A DNA stretch of 64,000 bases from positions 124,001 to 188,000 of the forward strand of contig NZ_JODL01000002.1 of the NCBI RefSeq assembly GCF_000718985.1, written 5' to 3'. This document shows, piece after piece, positions 39,250 to 47,142 of the stretch. This DNA is from Streptomyces megasporus (GTDB taxonomy: Bacteria > Actinomycetota > Actinomycetes > Streptomycetales > Streptomycetaceae). The number at the start of each line of letters is the position of its first letter. Position 1 is the stretch's first letter. The translations under genes and the position numbers were made by a program. The notes beneath the pieces are model-generated. The model had not been told where the DNA came from, did not search any database, and saw only the letters and a program-made list of their open reading frames with translations.

Positions 39250-40209
39250 ATGAACACCAGACGCATCCGCACCACCCTGGTCGCCGGGGCGAGCGCCCTC
39301 GGCATGACGGTGCTCAGCGCCTGCGGAGCCGCCGAGACCAACATCTCCGCGAGCGACGGCATCGTCACCATCGCCATCCCCTCCTGGGTGGGCGCCGAGG
39401 CGAACGCCGCCATCGCCAAGCACATCCTGGAGAAGGAACTCGACATCAGGACCAAGATCATCCAGATGGACGAGCCGGTCGCCTGGGACGCCCTCAGCAC
39501 CGGCAAGGTCGACGCCATCCTGGAGGACTGGGGCGGCGTCCCCAAGAAGGAGAAGCTCTACATAGAGGAGAAGAAGACCGTCGTCCCCGGCGGCGACCTC
39601 GGCGTGGTCGGCCACATCGGCTGGTTCGTCCCCAAGTACTTCGCGGACGAACACCCCGACGTCACCCACTGGAAGAACCTCAACAAGTACGCCGACGAGC
39701 TGAGGACCACCGAGAGTGACGGCAAGGGCCAGATCCTGGAGGGTTCGCCGTCGTACACCACCCACGACGACGCGATCATCAAGAACCTCGGCCTGAACCT
39801 GAAGACCGTCTACGCGGGCAGCGAGGCCGCCCAGATCACCCAGATCAGGAAGTACGTCAAGAACAAGGAACCGTTCCTGTCGTACTGGTGGACGCCGCAG
39901 TGGCTGAACGCCGAGGTCGAGATGGTCGAGGTCGAGCTGCCCCCGTACACCGAGGGCTGTGACGCCGACCCGGAGAAGGTCGCCTGCGCCTACCCCGAAC
40001 TGCCGTTGCAGAAGTTCCTCAACGCCGGCTTCGCCGAGAAGGGCGGCGAGGCGGCGGAGTTCATCAAGAACCTCCACTGGTCGACCGAGCAGCAGAACGA
40101 GGTCGCCAAGTGGATCGCCTCCGACGGCATGTCGTCGGAGCGGGCGGCGGAGAAGTGGGTGAAGGAGAACCGGGACACCTGGGAGAAGTGGCTCCCGAAG
40201 GGGGACTGA
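39250..40209 (+). CDS. Glycine betaine/choline-binding lipoprotein
   Basis: 319 residues, OpuAC/ProX family. A signal peptide ends in the lipobox LSAC with Cys25 to be lipidated. The body has VTIAIPSWVGAEAN, EDWGG and HIGWFVPKYF with Trp and Tyr residues of the kind that form the aromatic cage for quaternary amines. It feeds the fused permease and ATPase upstream. GGAAGGACACG precedes the ATG. A hairpin terminator follows at 40243. Confidence 0.9.
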   Translation: MNTRRIRTTLVAGASALGMTVLSACGAAETNISASDGIVTIAIPSWVGAEANAAIAKHILEKELDIRTKIIQMDEPVAWDALSTGKVDAILEDWGGVPKKEKLYIEEKKTVVPGGDLGVVGHIGWFVPKYFADEHPDVTHWKNLNKYADELRTTESDGKGQILEGSPSYTTHDDAIIKNLGLNLKTVYAGSEAAQITQIRKYVKNKEPFLSYWWTPQWLNAEVEMVEVELPPYTEGCDADPEKVACAYPELPLQKFLNAGFAEKGGEAAEFIKNLHWSTEQQNEVAKWIASDGMSSERAAEKWVKENRDTWEKWLPKGD

Positions 40210-40242
40210 CCCGGCCGACGACCGGCCCACCCCCACGGCCAC

Positions 40243-40282
40243 GGGCCCGGAACGCGCACGCGTTCCGGGCCCGCCGTTTTCC
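40243..40282. terminator. Terminator after the betaine operon
   Basis: A long inverted repeat GGGCCCGGAACG / CGTTCCGGGCCC, followed by GCCGTTTTCCC. It lies between convergent stops at 40209 and 40291. Confidence 0.85.
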
Positions 40283-40290
40283 CTGCGTGC

Positions 40291-40578
40291 CTACTTCTTC
40301 TCCGGCCGTTCGCCGGCTTCCTCGGGTTCGGCCACGAAGGAGCCGAGGCCCGGCACCGTATAGGTGACGCCCTCGGCACGCAGCCGGGAGAGCACCTTCT
40401 GCGCTGTCGCCTGGGCGATCCCGAACTCCGCCTGCAACTGGATCACCGAGGGCACGCGAGTGCGTGGTGGGTAGGTGCCGTCGGCGATCCGCTGCCGGAT
40501 CACATCGGCCACCTGCATCCATCTGGGCACGTCGGGGGCGAAATCGATCACGCAGCAACATTGGCACTCACTGCACAT
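40291..40578 (-). CDS. Minimal GntR-family regulator (HTH only)
   Basis: About 95 residues (86 if the GTG at 40551 is used). It contains only the GntR winged helix: WMQVADVIRQRIADGTYPPR, then PSVIQLQAEFGIAQATAQKV and the wing TYTVPGLGSFVA. There is no effector domain. The short Cys-rich start MCSECQCCC looks odd and favours the GTG at 40551. It faces three tiny genes across a gap holding a perfect palindrome at 40618, the likely operator. Confidence 0.8.
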   Translation of the reverse strand: MCSECQCCCVIDFAPDVPRWMQVADVIRQRIADGTYPPRTRVPSVIQLQAEFGIAQATAQKVLSRLRAEGVTYTVPGLGSFVAEPEEAGERPEKK

Positions 40579-40617
40579 CAGTGCGAGCCACGGTGTCCTG
40601 CACAATCCCCTAGTACC

Positions 40618-40633
40618 CCCTAGCATGCTAGGG
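40618..40633. promoter_or_regulatory. 16-bp perfect palindrome, candidate GntR operator
   Basis: CCCTAGCATGCTAGGG in the divergent gap, followed at once by TATGCT, a possible -10 for the plus-strand genes. A further half-site CCCCTAGTA lies at 40607. Confidence 0.55.
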
Positions 40634-40716
40634 ATATGCTCGATCGCACGAAGAACCCCCGCGACCGCTGCAACCGGCCCGGGGGCATGGCCACCAACTT
40701 CCAAGGAGTTGACGAC

Positions 40717-41073
40717 GTGCGAGACCTTATCGCGCGTGCCCTCGGACGGGCATGCCGTCCCATCCTCGCCCTGCTGCTCGCCCGACTGTTCCCGGCCACC
40801 GGCCGGCACCGCAAATCCCCGCCACTGACGAGCGACGTCCGGCCCGCACCGGCCGCTGCGGGGCCGATCGTTCGCCTTCCCGCGTGGCGGTCGTCGTACA
40901 GCGGTGAGCAGACCCGGCCGCTGAACGGGGAGGAGACGGCGCTGGTCCGGCCGTACTGGACCGCGCACGAGCGGGCCGTACGGCGGCACCGCCGCCGGGT
41001 GCTGTGGCTCGCCACGGTGGGACTGGACCTGGACACCCGCGACATCCACGCGATGGCGGGAGGCGTCCGATGA
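40717..41073 (+). CDS. Small basic hypothetical protein
   Basis: 118 residues, no recognised domain. The N-terminus is amphipathic and Arg/Ala/Leu-rich, the C-terminus contains RAVRRHRRRVLWLATVGLDL followed by DTRDIHAMAGG. The GTG start at 40717 follows AAGGAG; an upstream ATG at 40636 would add 27 residues. It is first of three short overlapping genes divergent from the mini GntR gene. Similar trios next to small GntR genes are familiar in Streptomyces, but their function is unknown. Confidence 0.6.
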   Translation: MRDLIARALGRACRPILALLLARLFPATGRHRKSPPLTSDVRPAPAAAGPIVRLPAWRSSYSGEQTRPLNGEETALVRPYWTAHERAVRRHRRRVLWLATVGLDLDTRDIHAMAGGVR

Positions 41074-41243
41074 CGAGCGAGCCGGAGTACTTCTCCCCGC
41101 GCTGCGCCATCGGCCTCCACACCGACTGCGCCGACGCCGAGCCCCGCGACAGCGGCGTCCCCGGCGTCCACCACCTGGTGTGCGCCTGCGCGTGCCACCC
41201 CACACCCCCGTCCCGGACCGGACAACCGGAGGAGCGGGAGTGA
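41070..41243 (+). CDS. 57-residue Cys/His-rich protein
   Basis: It has RCAIGLHTDCADAE and a C-terminal VCACACHP, giving five Cys and two or more His in a spacing that could hold zinc. The ATG overlaps the previous stop by 4 bases and the next gene begins at its own stop. Family not recognised. Confidence 0.6.
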   Translation: MTSEPEYFSPRCAIGLHTDCADAEPRDSGVPGVHHLVCACACHPTPPSRTGQPEERE

Positions 41244-41359
41244 TGTCCCTCGACCGGCGCCGCCGGCGCCTGGAGTCGTGCACCTGGAGCACCCTCCTGG
41301 TGGCCGCCTCCACCCTCGCCCTGGTCCTGCTCCTCCAGGCCGTCCACCACACCGGCTGA
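41243..41359 (+). CDS. 38-residue single-helix membrane peptide
   Basis: Starts MSLDRRRRRLESCTW and has one hydrophobic helix (STLLVAASTLALVLLLQAV), ending HHTG. The ATG at 41243 shares a base with the previous stop; GGAGCGGGAG lies upstream. This microprotein would be missed by length cut-offs but fits the coupled trio. Confidence 0.55.
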   Translation: MSLDRRRRRLESCTWSTLLVAASTLALVLLLQAVHHTG

Positions 41360-41369
41360 CGACCGCCCG

Positions 41370-41404
41370 CGTCCGGGCGGGAGGAACCGCCTCCCGCCCG
41401 GACG
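41370..41404. terminator. Strong hairpin between convergent genes
   Basis: A 15-bp perfect stem CGTCCGGGCGGGAGG / CCTCCCGCCCGGACG with loop AACCG, between stops at 41359 and 41421. Confidence 0.85.
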
Positions 41405-41420
41405 GATCGAGCACGGTGGT

Positions 41421-42608
41421 TCAGACCCGTTCCGTCTGTCCGGTGGCGTGGACGGGGGCGGGAGAGCCGGGGGAGGAGCGGCGGGTCAGGTCGGGCAGGA
41501 CGGTGGCCAGGCCGGCCAAGGCCATGCCGGCGCCGAGCCAGAGGGGCGCTCGCAGCCCCCAGGCGTCGATGGCGACGGCGCCGATGGAGGAGCCCAGGAT
41601 GATGCCGAGGGTGATGAAGGAGGAGTGGACGGTGTTGACCAGCGGGCCGGGGTTGCCGGTGCGCTGGACGCGGGTGACCATGGCCGGGTTCATGGTGACG
41701 CCCACCAGGCCGATGCCCAGCATGCAGACGACGGCCGGGACGGGCGCGTCGGCCAGGAGGGCGAAGCCGCCGAGGAACGCGGCGTTGAGCACCAGGCCGA
41801 CGGTGAGCACGGGCACGGTGTGGCGGTCGGCGAAGCGGCCGACGACGGTGTTGCCGATGACGGTGGCGGCACCGTAGCCGACCAGCAGGGCGGGGACGGT
41901 GCCGGTGGAGAAGCCGGTGACCTCGGTGAGGATGGGGTTGAAGTAGCTGAAGGCGGAGAAGGTGGCGCCGATGATCAGGGTGCTGGTGGACAGGGCCAGC
42001 CACAGCCCGGGGTTTCTGAAGACGCCGATCTCCTGGCGGAGGCCGCCGCCGCCCGCGGCGCGTTCGATGCGGGGCACCCCGAGCAGGGTGGCCGCCGCGG
42101 CGGCCAGGGTGATCGCGGAGATGGTCCAGAACGCGGCGCGCCAGCCGAACCGCTCGCCGACCAGGGTGGAGATGGGCAGGCCGAGCAGGGTGCCGAGCAT
42201 GAGGCCGTTCATGACCACCGCGATCGCCCGGCCCCGGATCTCGGGTCGGGTGAGCTGCGCGCAGAGCGAGACCGCGACGCCGAAGAAGGCCTGGGAGGCG
42301 ATGCCGGTGACGATTCGGGCGATCAGCATGGTGGTGTAGTCGGTCGCGGTGGCGGCCAGCACGTTGCCGGTCAGGAAGATGGCGAACAGCACCATGAGGG
42401 CCGTGCGCGGCGGAACCCTCAGCACCGCGACCGTCAGTAAGGGCCCGCCGACTGCCATGGCCACCGCGAAGGCGGTGATCAGGTACCCGATCTGCGGGAT
42501 GGTCGCATTCAAACCGTCGGCCATCTGCGGCATCAGTCCGGCGACCACGAACTCGCTGGTCACCATCGCGAAGATGCCGAGCGCCAGGACGTACACGGCA
42601 CGAGGCAC
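41421..42608 (-). CDS. MFS exporter, DHA1 type
   Basis: 395 residues with about 12 hydrophobic helices. The opening helix YVLALGIFAMVTSEFVVAGL and motif-A like loop are typical of DHA1 drug or sugar efflux proteins (AraJ/CmlR-like). The substrate cannot be told. It lies head-to-tail after the TetR gene at 42776, which probably represses it, with a tandem repeat in the gap. Confidence 0.88.
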   Translation of the reverse strand: MPRAVYVLALGIFAMVTSEFVVAGLMPQMADGLNATIPQIGYLITAFAVAMAVGGPLLTVAVLRVPPRTALMVLFAIFLTGNVLAATATDYTTMLIARIVTGIASQAFFGVAVSLCAQLTRPEIRGRAIAVVMNGLMLGTLLGLPISTLVGERFGWRAAFWTISAITLAAAAATLLGVPRIERAAGGGGLRQEIGVFRNPGLWLALSTSTLIIGATFSAFSYFNPILTEVTGFSTGTVPALLVGYGAATVIGNTVVGRFADRHTVPVLTVGLVLNAAFLGGFALLADAPVPAVVCMLGIGLVGVTMNPAMVTRVQRTGNPGPLVNTVHSSFITLGIILGSSIGAVAIDAWGLRAPLWLGAGMALAGLATVLPDLTRRSSPGSPAPVHATGQTERV

Positions 42609-42710
42609 GATGCGGTCTCCTTCGGACGAGACGCTCCCGAGAGCGTTATGGATTGGTCAGTTCAAAACTTGGGCATGTGGATGCGGACGTTCCGCGGCGA
42701 CCGCGTCCAC

Positions 42711-42782
42711 GTCGAGGGGTCGAGAGGTCAGGGGGTCGAGGGGTCGAGAGGTCAGGGGGTCGAGGGGCCGAGGTGTCAGGGA
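42711..42782. repeat. Three tandem 24-bp repeats
   Basis: Units GTCGAGGGGTCGAGAGGTCAGGGG at 42711 and 42735 are identical; the third at 42759 is diverged at a few bases and covers the stop codon of the TetR gene. Read on the minus strand each unit holds Pro/Leu/Thr codons, so the repeat could have extended the C-terminus in the past. Confidence 0.8.
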
Positions 42783-43375
42783 GGCGTCAGGGCATCCATG
42801 ACGACCTCGGCGATGGATTCCAGGGCGGCGCGGTCGGCGCCGCCCTGTCCGGAGACCCGCATGCCACCGATCGCCGCGTCGACGAAACGGGCCAGCGCCT
42901 CCGGGCCCCGTGGGGAAGTGATGCTCCCGTCGCGCCGGCCGGCCTCCATCACGGCGCGGAGGGCGGCCAGCCGGCGGGCGGTGTCGCGCTCCAGGATTCC
43001 GGCCACCCCGGCATCGCGGGCGGCCAGTTCGACGGTGGTGTTCACCGTCAGGCATCCCATGCTGCGGCCCCCGGTCCGATGGTCCGTCTCGTTCTCGATG
43101 ATCCTGGCGAGCAGGTCGCGGACACGGTCGGCCGCCGTTCGCCCGGGATTCTCCAGGATCGCCACCTGAGCGTTCGTCATGGTGTCGATGTAGTGGGCGA
43201 GGGCACGTTCGAACAGGTCGTGCTTGCTCTTGAACGTGTTGTAGATGCTGCTGCGACCCAGGCCGGTGGCGTCGCACAAGTCCTGGGTGGAAGTGGCCTC
43301 GTAGCCTTTCTCCCAGAAGGTGCGCATCGCCGCGTCCAGGGCCCGCTCCTCGTCGAAGGTCCTCGGCCGGGCCAT
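42776..43375 (-). CDS. TetR/AcrR-family regulator
   Basis: 199 residues. The N-terminal HTH (ARPRTFDEERALDAAMRTFW, TSTQDLCDATGLGRSSIYNT, FKSKHDLF) is followed by an all-helical ligand domain with ENETDHRTGGRSMGCLTVN, typical of the TetR_C_16/YdeS-like group. It likely represses the MFS gene downstream. The ATG at 43375 was preferred over the in-frame 43411 because the motif MARPRTFDEE is the usual start. Confidence 0.9.
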   Translation of the reverse strand: MARPRTFDEERALDAAMRTFWEKGYEATSTQDLCDATGLGRSSIYNTFKSKHDLFERALAHYIDTMTNAQVAILENPGRTAADRVRDLLARIIENETDHRTGGRSMGCLTVNTTVELAARDAGVAGILERDTARRLAALRAVMEAGRRDGSITSPRGPEALARFVDAAIGGMRVSGQGGADRAALESIAEVVMDALTPP

Positions 43376-43475
43376 GGCGCGACCGTAGCAGTTTTGCATC
43401 GATCGGTTCAATACCCGTCCGCCTCCGCCTCGTTGTGGGCGCCTTCCGGCCCCGGCATCCGCCTCTTGGCCGTCG

Positions 43476-43498
43476 TTGTCGGTGGCCGTCCCTAGAGT
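43476..43498 (+). promoter_or_regulatory. PafBC/RecA-NDp-type DNA-damage promoter
   Basis: TTGTCGGTG, exactly 8 bases, TAGAGT: a full match to TTGTCRGTG-N8-TAnnnT. It is 38 bases before the ATG of the tandem SUKH gene. Confidence 0.65.
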
Positions 43499-43536
43499 GG
43501 CGTCGGCCGAAGATCGACGACGAGCACGGGGGTGCC

Positions 43537-44775
43537 ATGGCGGACAGGCCGGTCACCGTTGGGGAGGACACGCTCCATCCGGCGATCACCCATGCGGCGA
43601 CACGCCGGGTGCTGACGCGGGAGGGGCTGCCGGCCGAGCACGGCCTGACGCGGTTCGCGCCGGTGGCCGAGGCACGGTTGGTGACCGTGCCGCACCTGGT
43701 CGCCGCGGAGGCGGACCCGACCGACCTCGACCCGTACATCGCGGAACTGGTGGTGATCGGTCACCTCGCGGTGCGGGAGGAGGAGACGCAGGAGGTCGTC
43801 CTCGACGGGGCCACCGGGCGGGTCTTCAGCCTGTACCTGTGGGACAAGTCCCCCGGCAACGCGGAGCTGTATCCGCTGGCGCCTTCCCTCGCGACGCTGA
43901 CGGATTTCCTGACGGCGGTGGACGACTTCGAGGCCCGGCGCGGCCCCTTCCGGCACCTGGCCGGCCGCACCGGCCCCGAAGCGGTCGCCGAGGCGTCCGA
44001 GCTGCTGCTGTCGGTCTTCGCCGGCGCGGACTGGGGGAGTGGAGACTGGGGGCCCGTCGGGGACCGGGCTGGCTGGGGGCATCCGGTGCCGGTCTTCTGG
44101 CGGATCGCCGCGCTGATACGGCCACTCGCCCTGATCGCCGGGCCCGGCGACGGCCTCCGGCTCGACCTGCCCCGGCAGGTGCTGGAGGAGGCGTTCGGCG
44201 CGGACCGGATCGTCCGCGTCGCCCCGGAGGAGCTGCCCGGGGAACTGGTGCACGAGCCCACCCGGCGCTTCCTGACCGAGGTGGGACTGCCGCGCGACGG
44301 CCTCATGTTCGGTCTCGACGGTGAGGAGGACGACCTGCTGCGGCCCCTGCCCGAGGTGGACGCGCGGTACCGGGCCATGCCGGAGTTGCGGCACCTGTTC
44401 CGCGACCCGGAGAGCGCCGACCACCTGCCCGCCGACGCCGACCACCTGCTGTCGATCGGCGGCCTGATCCACGACTTCGACGTGCTGCTCGACGGCCGTA
44501 CCGGGAAGGTCCTCTACGGCCAACTCGGCGACAGCGCCGTCACCCCGGTGAACGCCGACGTCTCCACCCTGGCCTTCACGGTGTGGACGCACCACCGCGA
44601 GCAGGTGCTGAACGAGGAGCACGACTTCACCCAGGACTTCTACCACGAGCTCGCCGACACCATGATCGGCGTCCTCGCCTCCCTCGATCCGGTCGCCTGC
44701 CTGCCACCGGAGGGGCCCGACGACTTCCGCTACTGGCCCGAGGTCTTCCACGACGAGGCGGGCGGCGTCCTCTGA
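43537..44775 (+). CDS. Tandem SUKH-4-type immunity protein
   Basis: 412 residues. Two SUKH-like units: first about 20-215 with TRFAPVAEARLV, AELVVIGHLA and VLDGATGRVFSLYLWD; second about 225-400 with RFLTEVGLPRDGLMFG, LLSIGGLIHDFDVLL, DGRTGKVLYGQLG and NADVSTLAFTVWTHH. SUKH proteins are immunity proteins against nuclease and deaminase toxins. It is the only plus-strand gene of the toxin island and has its own PafBC-type promoter. No linked toxin is obvious on its strand. The GGGGGTGCC before the ATG is a weak ribosome site. Confidence 0.8.
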   Translation: MADRPVTVGEDTLHPAITHAATRRVLTREGLPAEHGLTRFAPVAEARLVTVPHLVAAEADPTDLDPYIAELVVIGHLAVREEETQEVVLDGATGRVFSLYLWDKSPGNAELYPLAPSLATLTDFLTAVDDFEARRGPFRHLAGRTGPEAVAEASELLLSVFAGADWGSGDWGPVGDRAGWGHPVPVFWRIAALIRPLALIAGPGDGLRLDLPRQVLEEAFGADRIVRVAPEELPGELVHEPTRRFLTEVGLPRDGLMFGLDGEEDDLLRPLPEVDARYRAMPELRHLFRDPESADHLPADADHLLSIGGLIHDFDVLLDGRTGKVLYGQLGDSAVTPVNADVSTLAFTVWTHHREQVLNEEHDFTQDFYHELADTMIGVLASLDPVACLPPEGPDDFRYWPEVFHDEAGGVL

Positions 44776-44783
44776 CGGCCGTG

Positions 44784-44819
44784 CGGCTCCCCTCCGTGGA
44801 GGCGGGAGGGGAGGAGCCG
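44784..44819. terminator. Imperfect hairpin between SUKH genes
   Basis: CGGCTCCCCTCC pairing imperfectly with GGAGGGGAGGAGCCG, between convergent stops at 44775 and 44821. Confidence 0.45.
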
Positions 44820-44820
44820 G

Positions 44821-45396
44821 TCAGGTCCACATCCCCATGACGATCTCGTCGAAGGCGCCGTTCCACTCGCTGTCCTCATCGGCGAAGGGAAGCGGGTCGC
44901 GCTCGGCGATGAACCGCTGCAGTCCGTCGATGATCTCGTCGCGCTCTCCCTGGCCGGCTGCCACGGCGATTTCGGGGAGCGATCTCTTCACCGCATGGAT
45001 GGTGTAGGCCAGGGACGAGACGTCGGAGTGCAAGGGCATGTGCGTCTCGAAGTCGTCGTGGCTCCCGTGGACGACTCCGGTCACCGGGTCCAGGGCCAGG
45101 GTGGAGCCGGGCATGTTGCCCAAGACGACCCAGCCCCGTGTTTCCCCGTGCTGCTCCCGGCCGTTCTCCCGCGCCTCGTCCGGATCCCACAGCAGGCACT
45201 CCCCGCCGGGAGCGGCGACCTCCGCCTTCGGCATGGACGGCAGCCCCACCGTGCACAGGAACTCCAGGGTGGGGCCGGAGAACTCGAATTCCTCGGCCTC
45301 CCGCCGGTCGGACCGGGAGACGCACTCGGCGCCGAACACGGCGACGAGCTCGTCGTGCGTGATCGAGAATCTCAGCCCATTCACCTGACCTCGCAT
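44821..45396 (-). CDS. SUKH-4-type immunity protein
   Basis: 191 residues. FSITHDELVAVFGAECVSR, then FLCTVGLPSMP, GWVVLGNMPGSTLALDPVTG, HSDVSSLAYTIHAV and the C-terminal EWNGAFDEIVMGMWT. These follow the SUKH-4 order seen in three other copies in this island. It lies immediately downstream of a decayed copy (45401-45691). No toxin gene sits directly before it, so its partner is uncertain. Confidence 0.85.
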   Translation of the reverse strand: MRGQVNGLRFSITHDELVAVFGAECVSRSDRREAEEFEFSGPTLEFLCTVGLPSMPKAEVAAPGGECLLWDPDEARENGREQHGETRGWVVLGNMPGSTLALDPVTGVVHGSHDDFETHMPLHSDVSSLAYTIHAVKRSLPEIAVAAGQGERDEIIDGLQRFIAERDPLPFADEDSEWNGAFDEIVMGMWT

Positions 45397-45400
45397 ACTG

Positions 45401-45691
45401 TCATGCCCACATTCCTGCGGCGATCTCTTCGAACCCCTCGTGCCACTGGCACTCCGAGGTGGAGAATGGAAGAGGATCGTGGCTCTCGATTCGCCGCCGG
45501 ATGGCGCCCATGGCGGCCTGCCGTTCCTCGTACGCCGCATCCTCGTCCTCGACGTACTGTTTGAAGAGGGTTCAAGTCAGAGTCGGACAGGTCGAGTTCC
45601 TTGGACGTTCGGCAGTCGGCCGAGAGAACCGCTCGACACTGAACGCTGCGACTGACTCGCCATGCGCGATCGATTTTTCCGAGTCGCTCAC
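45401..45691 (-). pseudogene. Decayed SUKH immunity gene
   Basis: A minus-strand remnant with both ends of a SUKH gene and the middle lost. The start (GTG at 45691 after AAAGGT) gives SDSEKSIAHGESVAAFSVER, which aligns with ITHDELVAVFGAE of the intact neighbour, then hits a TGA near 45575. In another frame the tail continues YVEDEDAAYEERQAAMGAI, ESHDPLPFSTSECQWHEGFE and ends EEIAAGMWA at 45401, matching the C-terminus of the neighbour. A deletion plus frameshift explains it. Confidence 0.7.
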
Positions 45692-45694
45692 CTT

Positions 45695-46252
45695 TCACCA
45701 CATTTCATCGATCATTTCTTCGAGCATCAGGTTCCATACCGAATCCGGATCCTCGAACGGCGAAGGGTCGATTCGGTTCACTGTTTCCTTGAATCCCTCC
45801 ACGAGGGATTCAACATCAGGGGTGTCGGGGTAGGCTGCCCGATAAGTTTCATCCACCTTGTGGAACTCCGCCAGACAGTAAACGAAGGACCGGATGTCGC
45901 GGTGCAGTAGTTGGTATTCGGAGTCTCCCTCCGGGAACGCGTACACCTTGCCGGAAGAGGGGCCAATCGTCATCAAGGCGGTGGGCAGGTGGCCAAGGAC
46001 ATGCCATTCGCGACTCTCTTCGGGGTAGCCCCGATGGTAGAGGTCGGATCGAGGCCCCACTTCGGCCGGCAGACGTTCGGGGTCGTCGGCGTCAACTCGT
46101 GAGGAGAACACTCCGCCGTGCGGAAGCCCGACGGAGGCAAGGTGGTTGGCGGTCGCGTCGTCGTAGGGGCTACTGGGGTGGTGGGCGAAGAAGACGACCC
46201 CCTCGATGCCGTACAGGCGGACGAGATCTTCCAGTTTGGCGGGATATTCCAT
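45695..46252 (-). CDS. SUKH-type immunity protein of the truncated toxin
   Basis: 185 residues. KLEDLVRLYGIEGVVFFA, HLASVGLPHGGVF, REWHVLGHLPTALMTIGPSS, HRDIRSFVYCLAEFH and the C-terminal MLEEMIDEMW. It starts 14 bases after the stop of the orphan deaminase tip (46267), exactly as the intact SUKH gene at 48221 follows its toxin by 13 bases. This conserved spacing marks them as cognate toxin-immunity pairs. Codon use is noticeably less GC-rich than in the core genes, a sign of transfer. Confidence 0.85.
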   Translation of the reverse strand: MEYPAKLEDLVRLYGIEGVVFFAHHPSSPYDDATANHLASVGLPHGGVFSSRVDADDPERLPAEVGPRSDLYHRGYPEESREWHVLGHLPTALMTIGPSSGKVYAFPEGDSEYQLLHRDIRSFVYCLAEFHKVDETYRAAYPDTPDVESLVEGFKETVNRIDPSPFEDPDSVWNLMLEEMIDEMW

Positions 46253-46266
46253 AGGGGTATTCCAGT

Positions 46267-46536
46267 CTACTTTCCGTGTGCTTCCTTCAGGGCTTTCAGA
46301 TATTCTTTGTGCTCTTTGTTCTTCGTTGATGGATCATCTTGTCTGTAGTCGGCGGCGTGAGTGACGGTGGTGTCCGGGAATCGGCTGTCCAGCCATCGGT
46401 TGCACCTAGGATTCTTCTGACAGGGCTCGCGTTCCGTGAATATCTCCTTCAGTCCGGATTCATTTCCCGTGTGTATCAGTGGGTGTCCAATGATTCTCTC
46501 GGAGTGGAAATTTCCGTCGCTTCGACCGATCAGGAT
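46267..46536 (-). pseudogene. Orphan C-terminal deaminase toxin tip
   Basis: About 89 residues of a deaminase domain with no secretion part. It reads ILIGRSDGNFHSERIIG, EIFTEREPCQKNPRCNRWLD, TVTHAADYRQDD and ends KALKEAHGK. It aligns with the C-terminus of the intact toxin at 48235 at roughly half identity, keeping the HSE and PCx5C zinc motifs. It stops being similar at about 46536, where the ISAs1 remnant begins, so the upstream part was lost by insertion or rearrangement. Confidence 0.8.
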
Positions 46537-47133
46537 GGACGCACTGCACACCCAGCACGACACCGCGACCCTGATAACCGGGGCCGGGGGAGACTACGTC
46601 CTGACCGTGGAGGCGAACCAGAAATCCTTGTACGCACAGCTCAAGACGCTTCCCCGGACCTCGATACCCGCCGTCACCAGGACGGACCGAGGCCATGGAC
46701 GCCGCGCCACCCGCACCATCAAGGTCGTCGACGTGCCGGCCTGGGTCGAGTTCGCCGGGGCCCGCCAAGTCGCCCAACTGCGGCGCACCGTCACCCGCAA
46801 GGGCCGACGGACCGTCGAGATCGTCTACCTGATCACCAGCGCGGACGCCCGCACCGCGCCGCCCGCCGTCCTGGCCACATGGGTGCAGTCGCACTGGGAG
46901 GTCGAGAACCGCCTGCACCGGGTCCGCGACGTCACCTTCGACGAAGACCGCTCCCATATCCGCACCGGCAACGCACCCCGCGTCATGGCGGGCCTGCGCG
47001 ACACCGCGATCACCCTGCTGCGACTGCACGGACACGACAACATCGCCGCCGCCCTACGGCATCACGCACGCCACACCGACCGCCCCATCAACCTGCTCCT
47101 GATGGCGTGATCAACAACTTTGCCGGGACCCTG
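46535..47133 (+). mobile_element. ISAs1-family insertion sequence remnant
   Basis: The reading frame 46535-47110 gives the C-terminal two thirds of an ISAs1 transposase: DALHTQHDTATLITG, YVLTVEANQKSLYAQLKTLP, HWEVENRLHRVRDVTFDED and HRDT-like endings. The N-terminal third and the left end are missing. The right end, CAACTTTGCCGGGACCCTG (47115-47133), looks like the terminal inverted repeat of this family. The element is not able to move on its own. It splits the orphan toxin tip from SUKH remnants. Confidence 0.85.
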
Positions 47134-47142
47134 GGGAGAGGA

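Noticed and set aside
40551..42003. Long minus-strand open frame reaching upstream of the GntR protein
   Set aside because: The upstream part reads as Arg/His/Pro-rich shadow of the MFS gene and small plus-strand ORFs; only the last 95 residues have a GntR fold.
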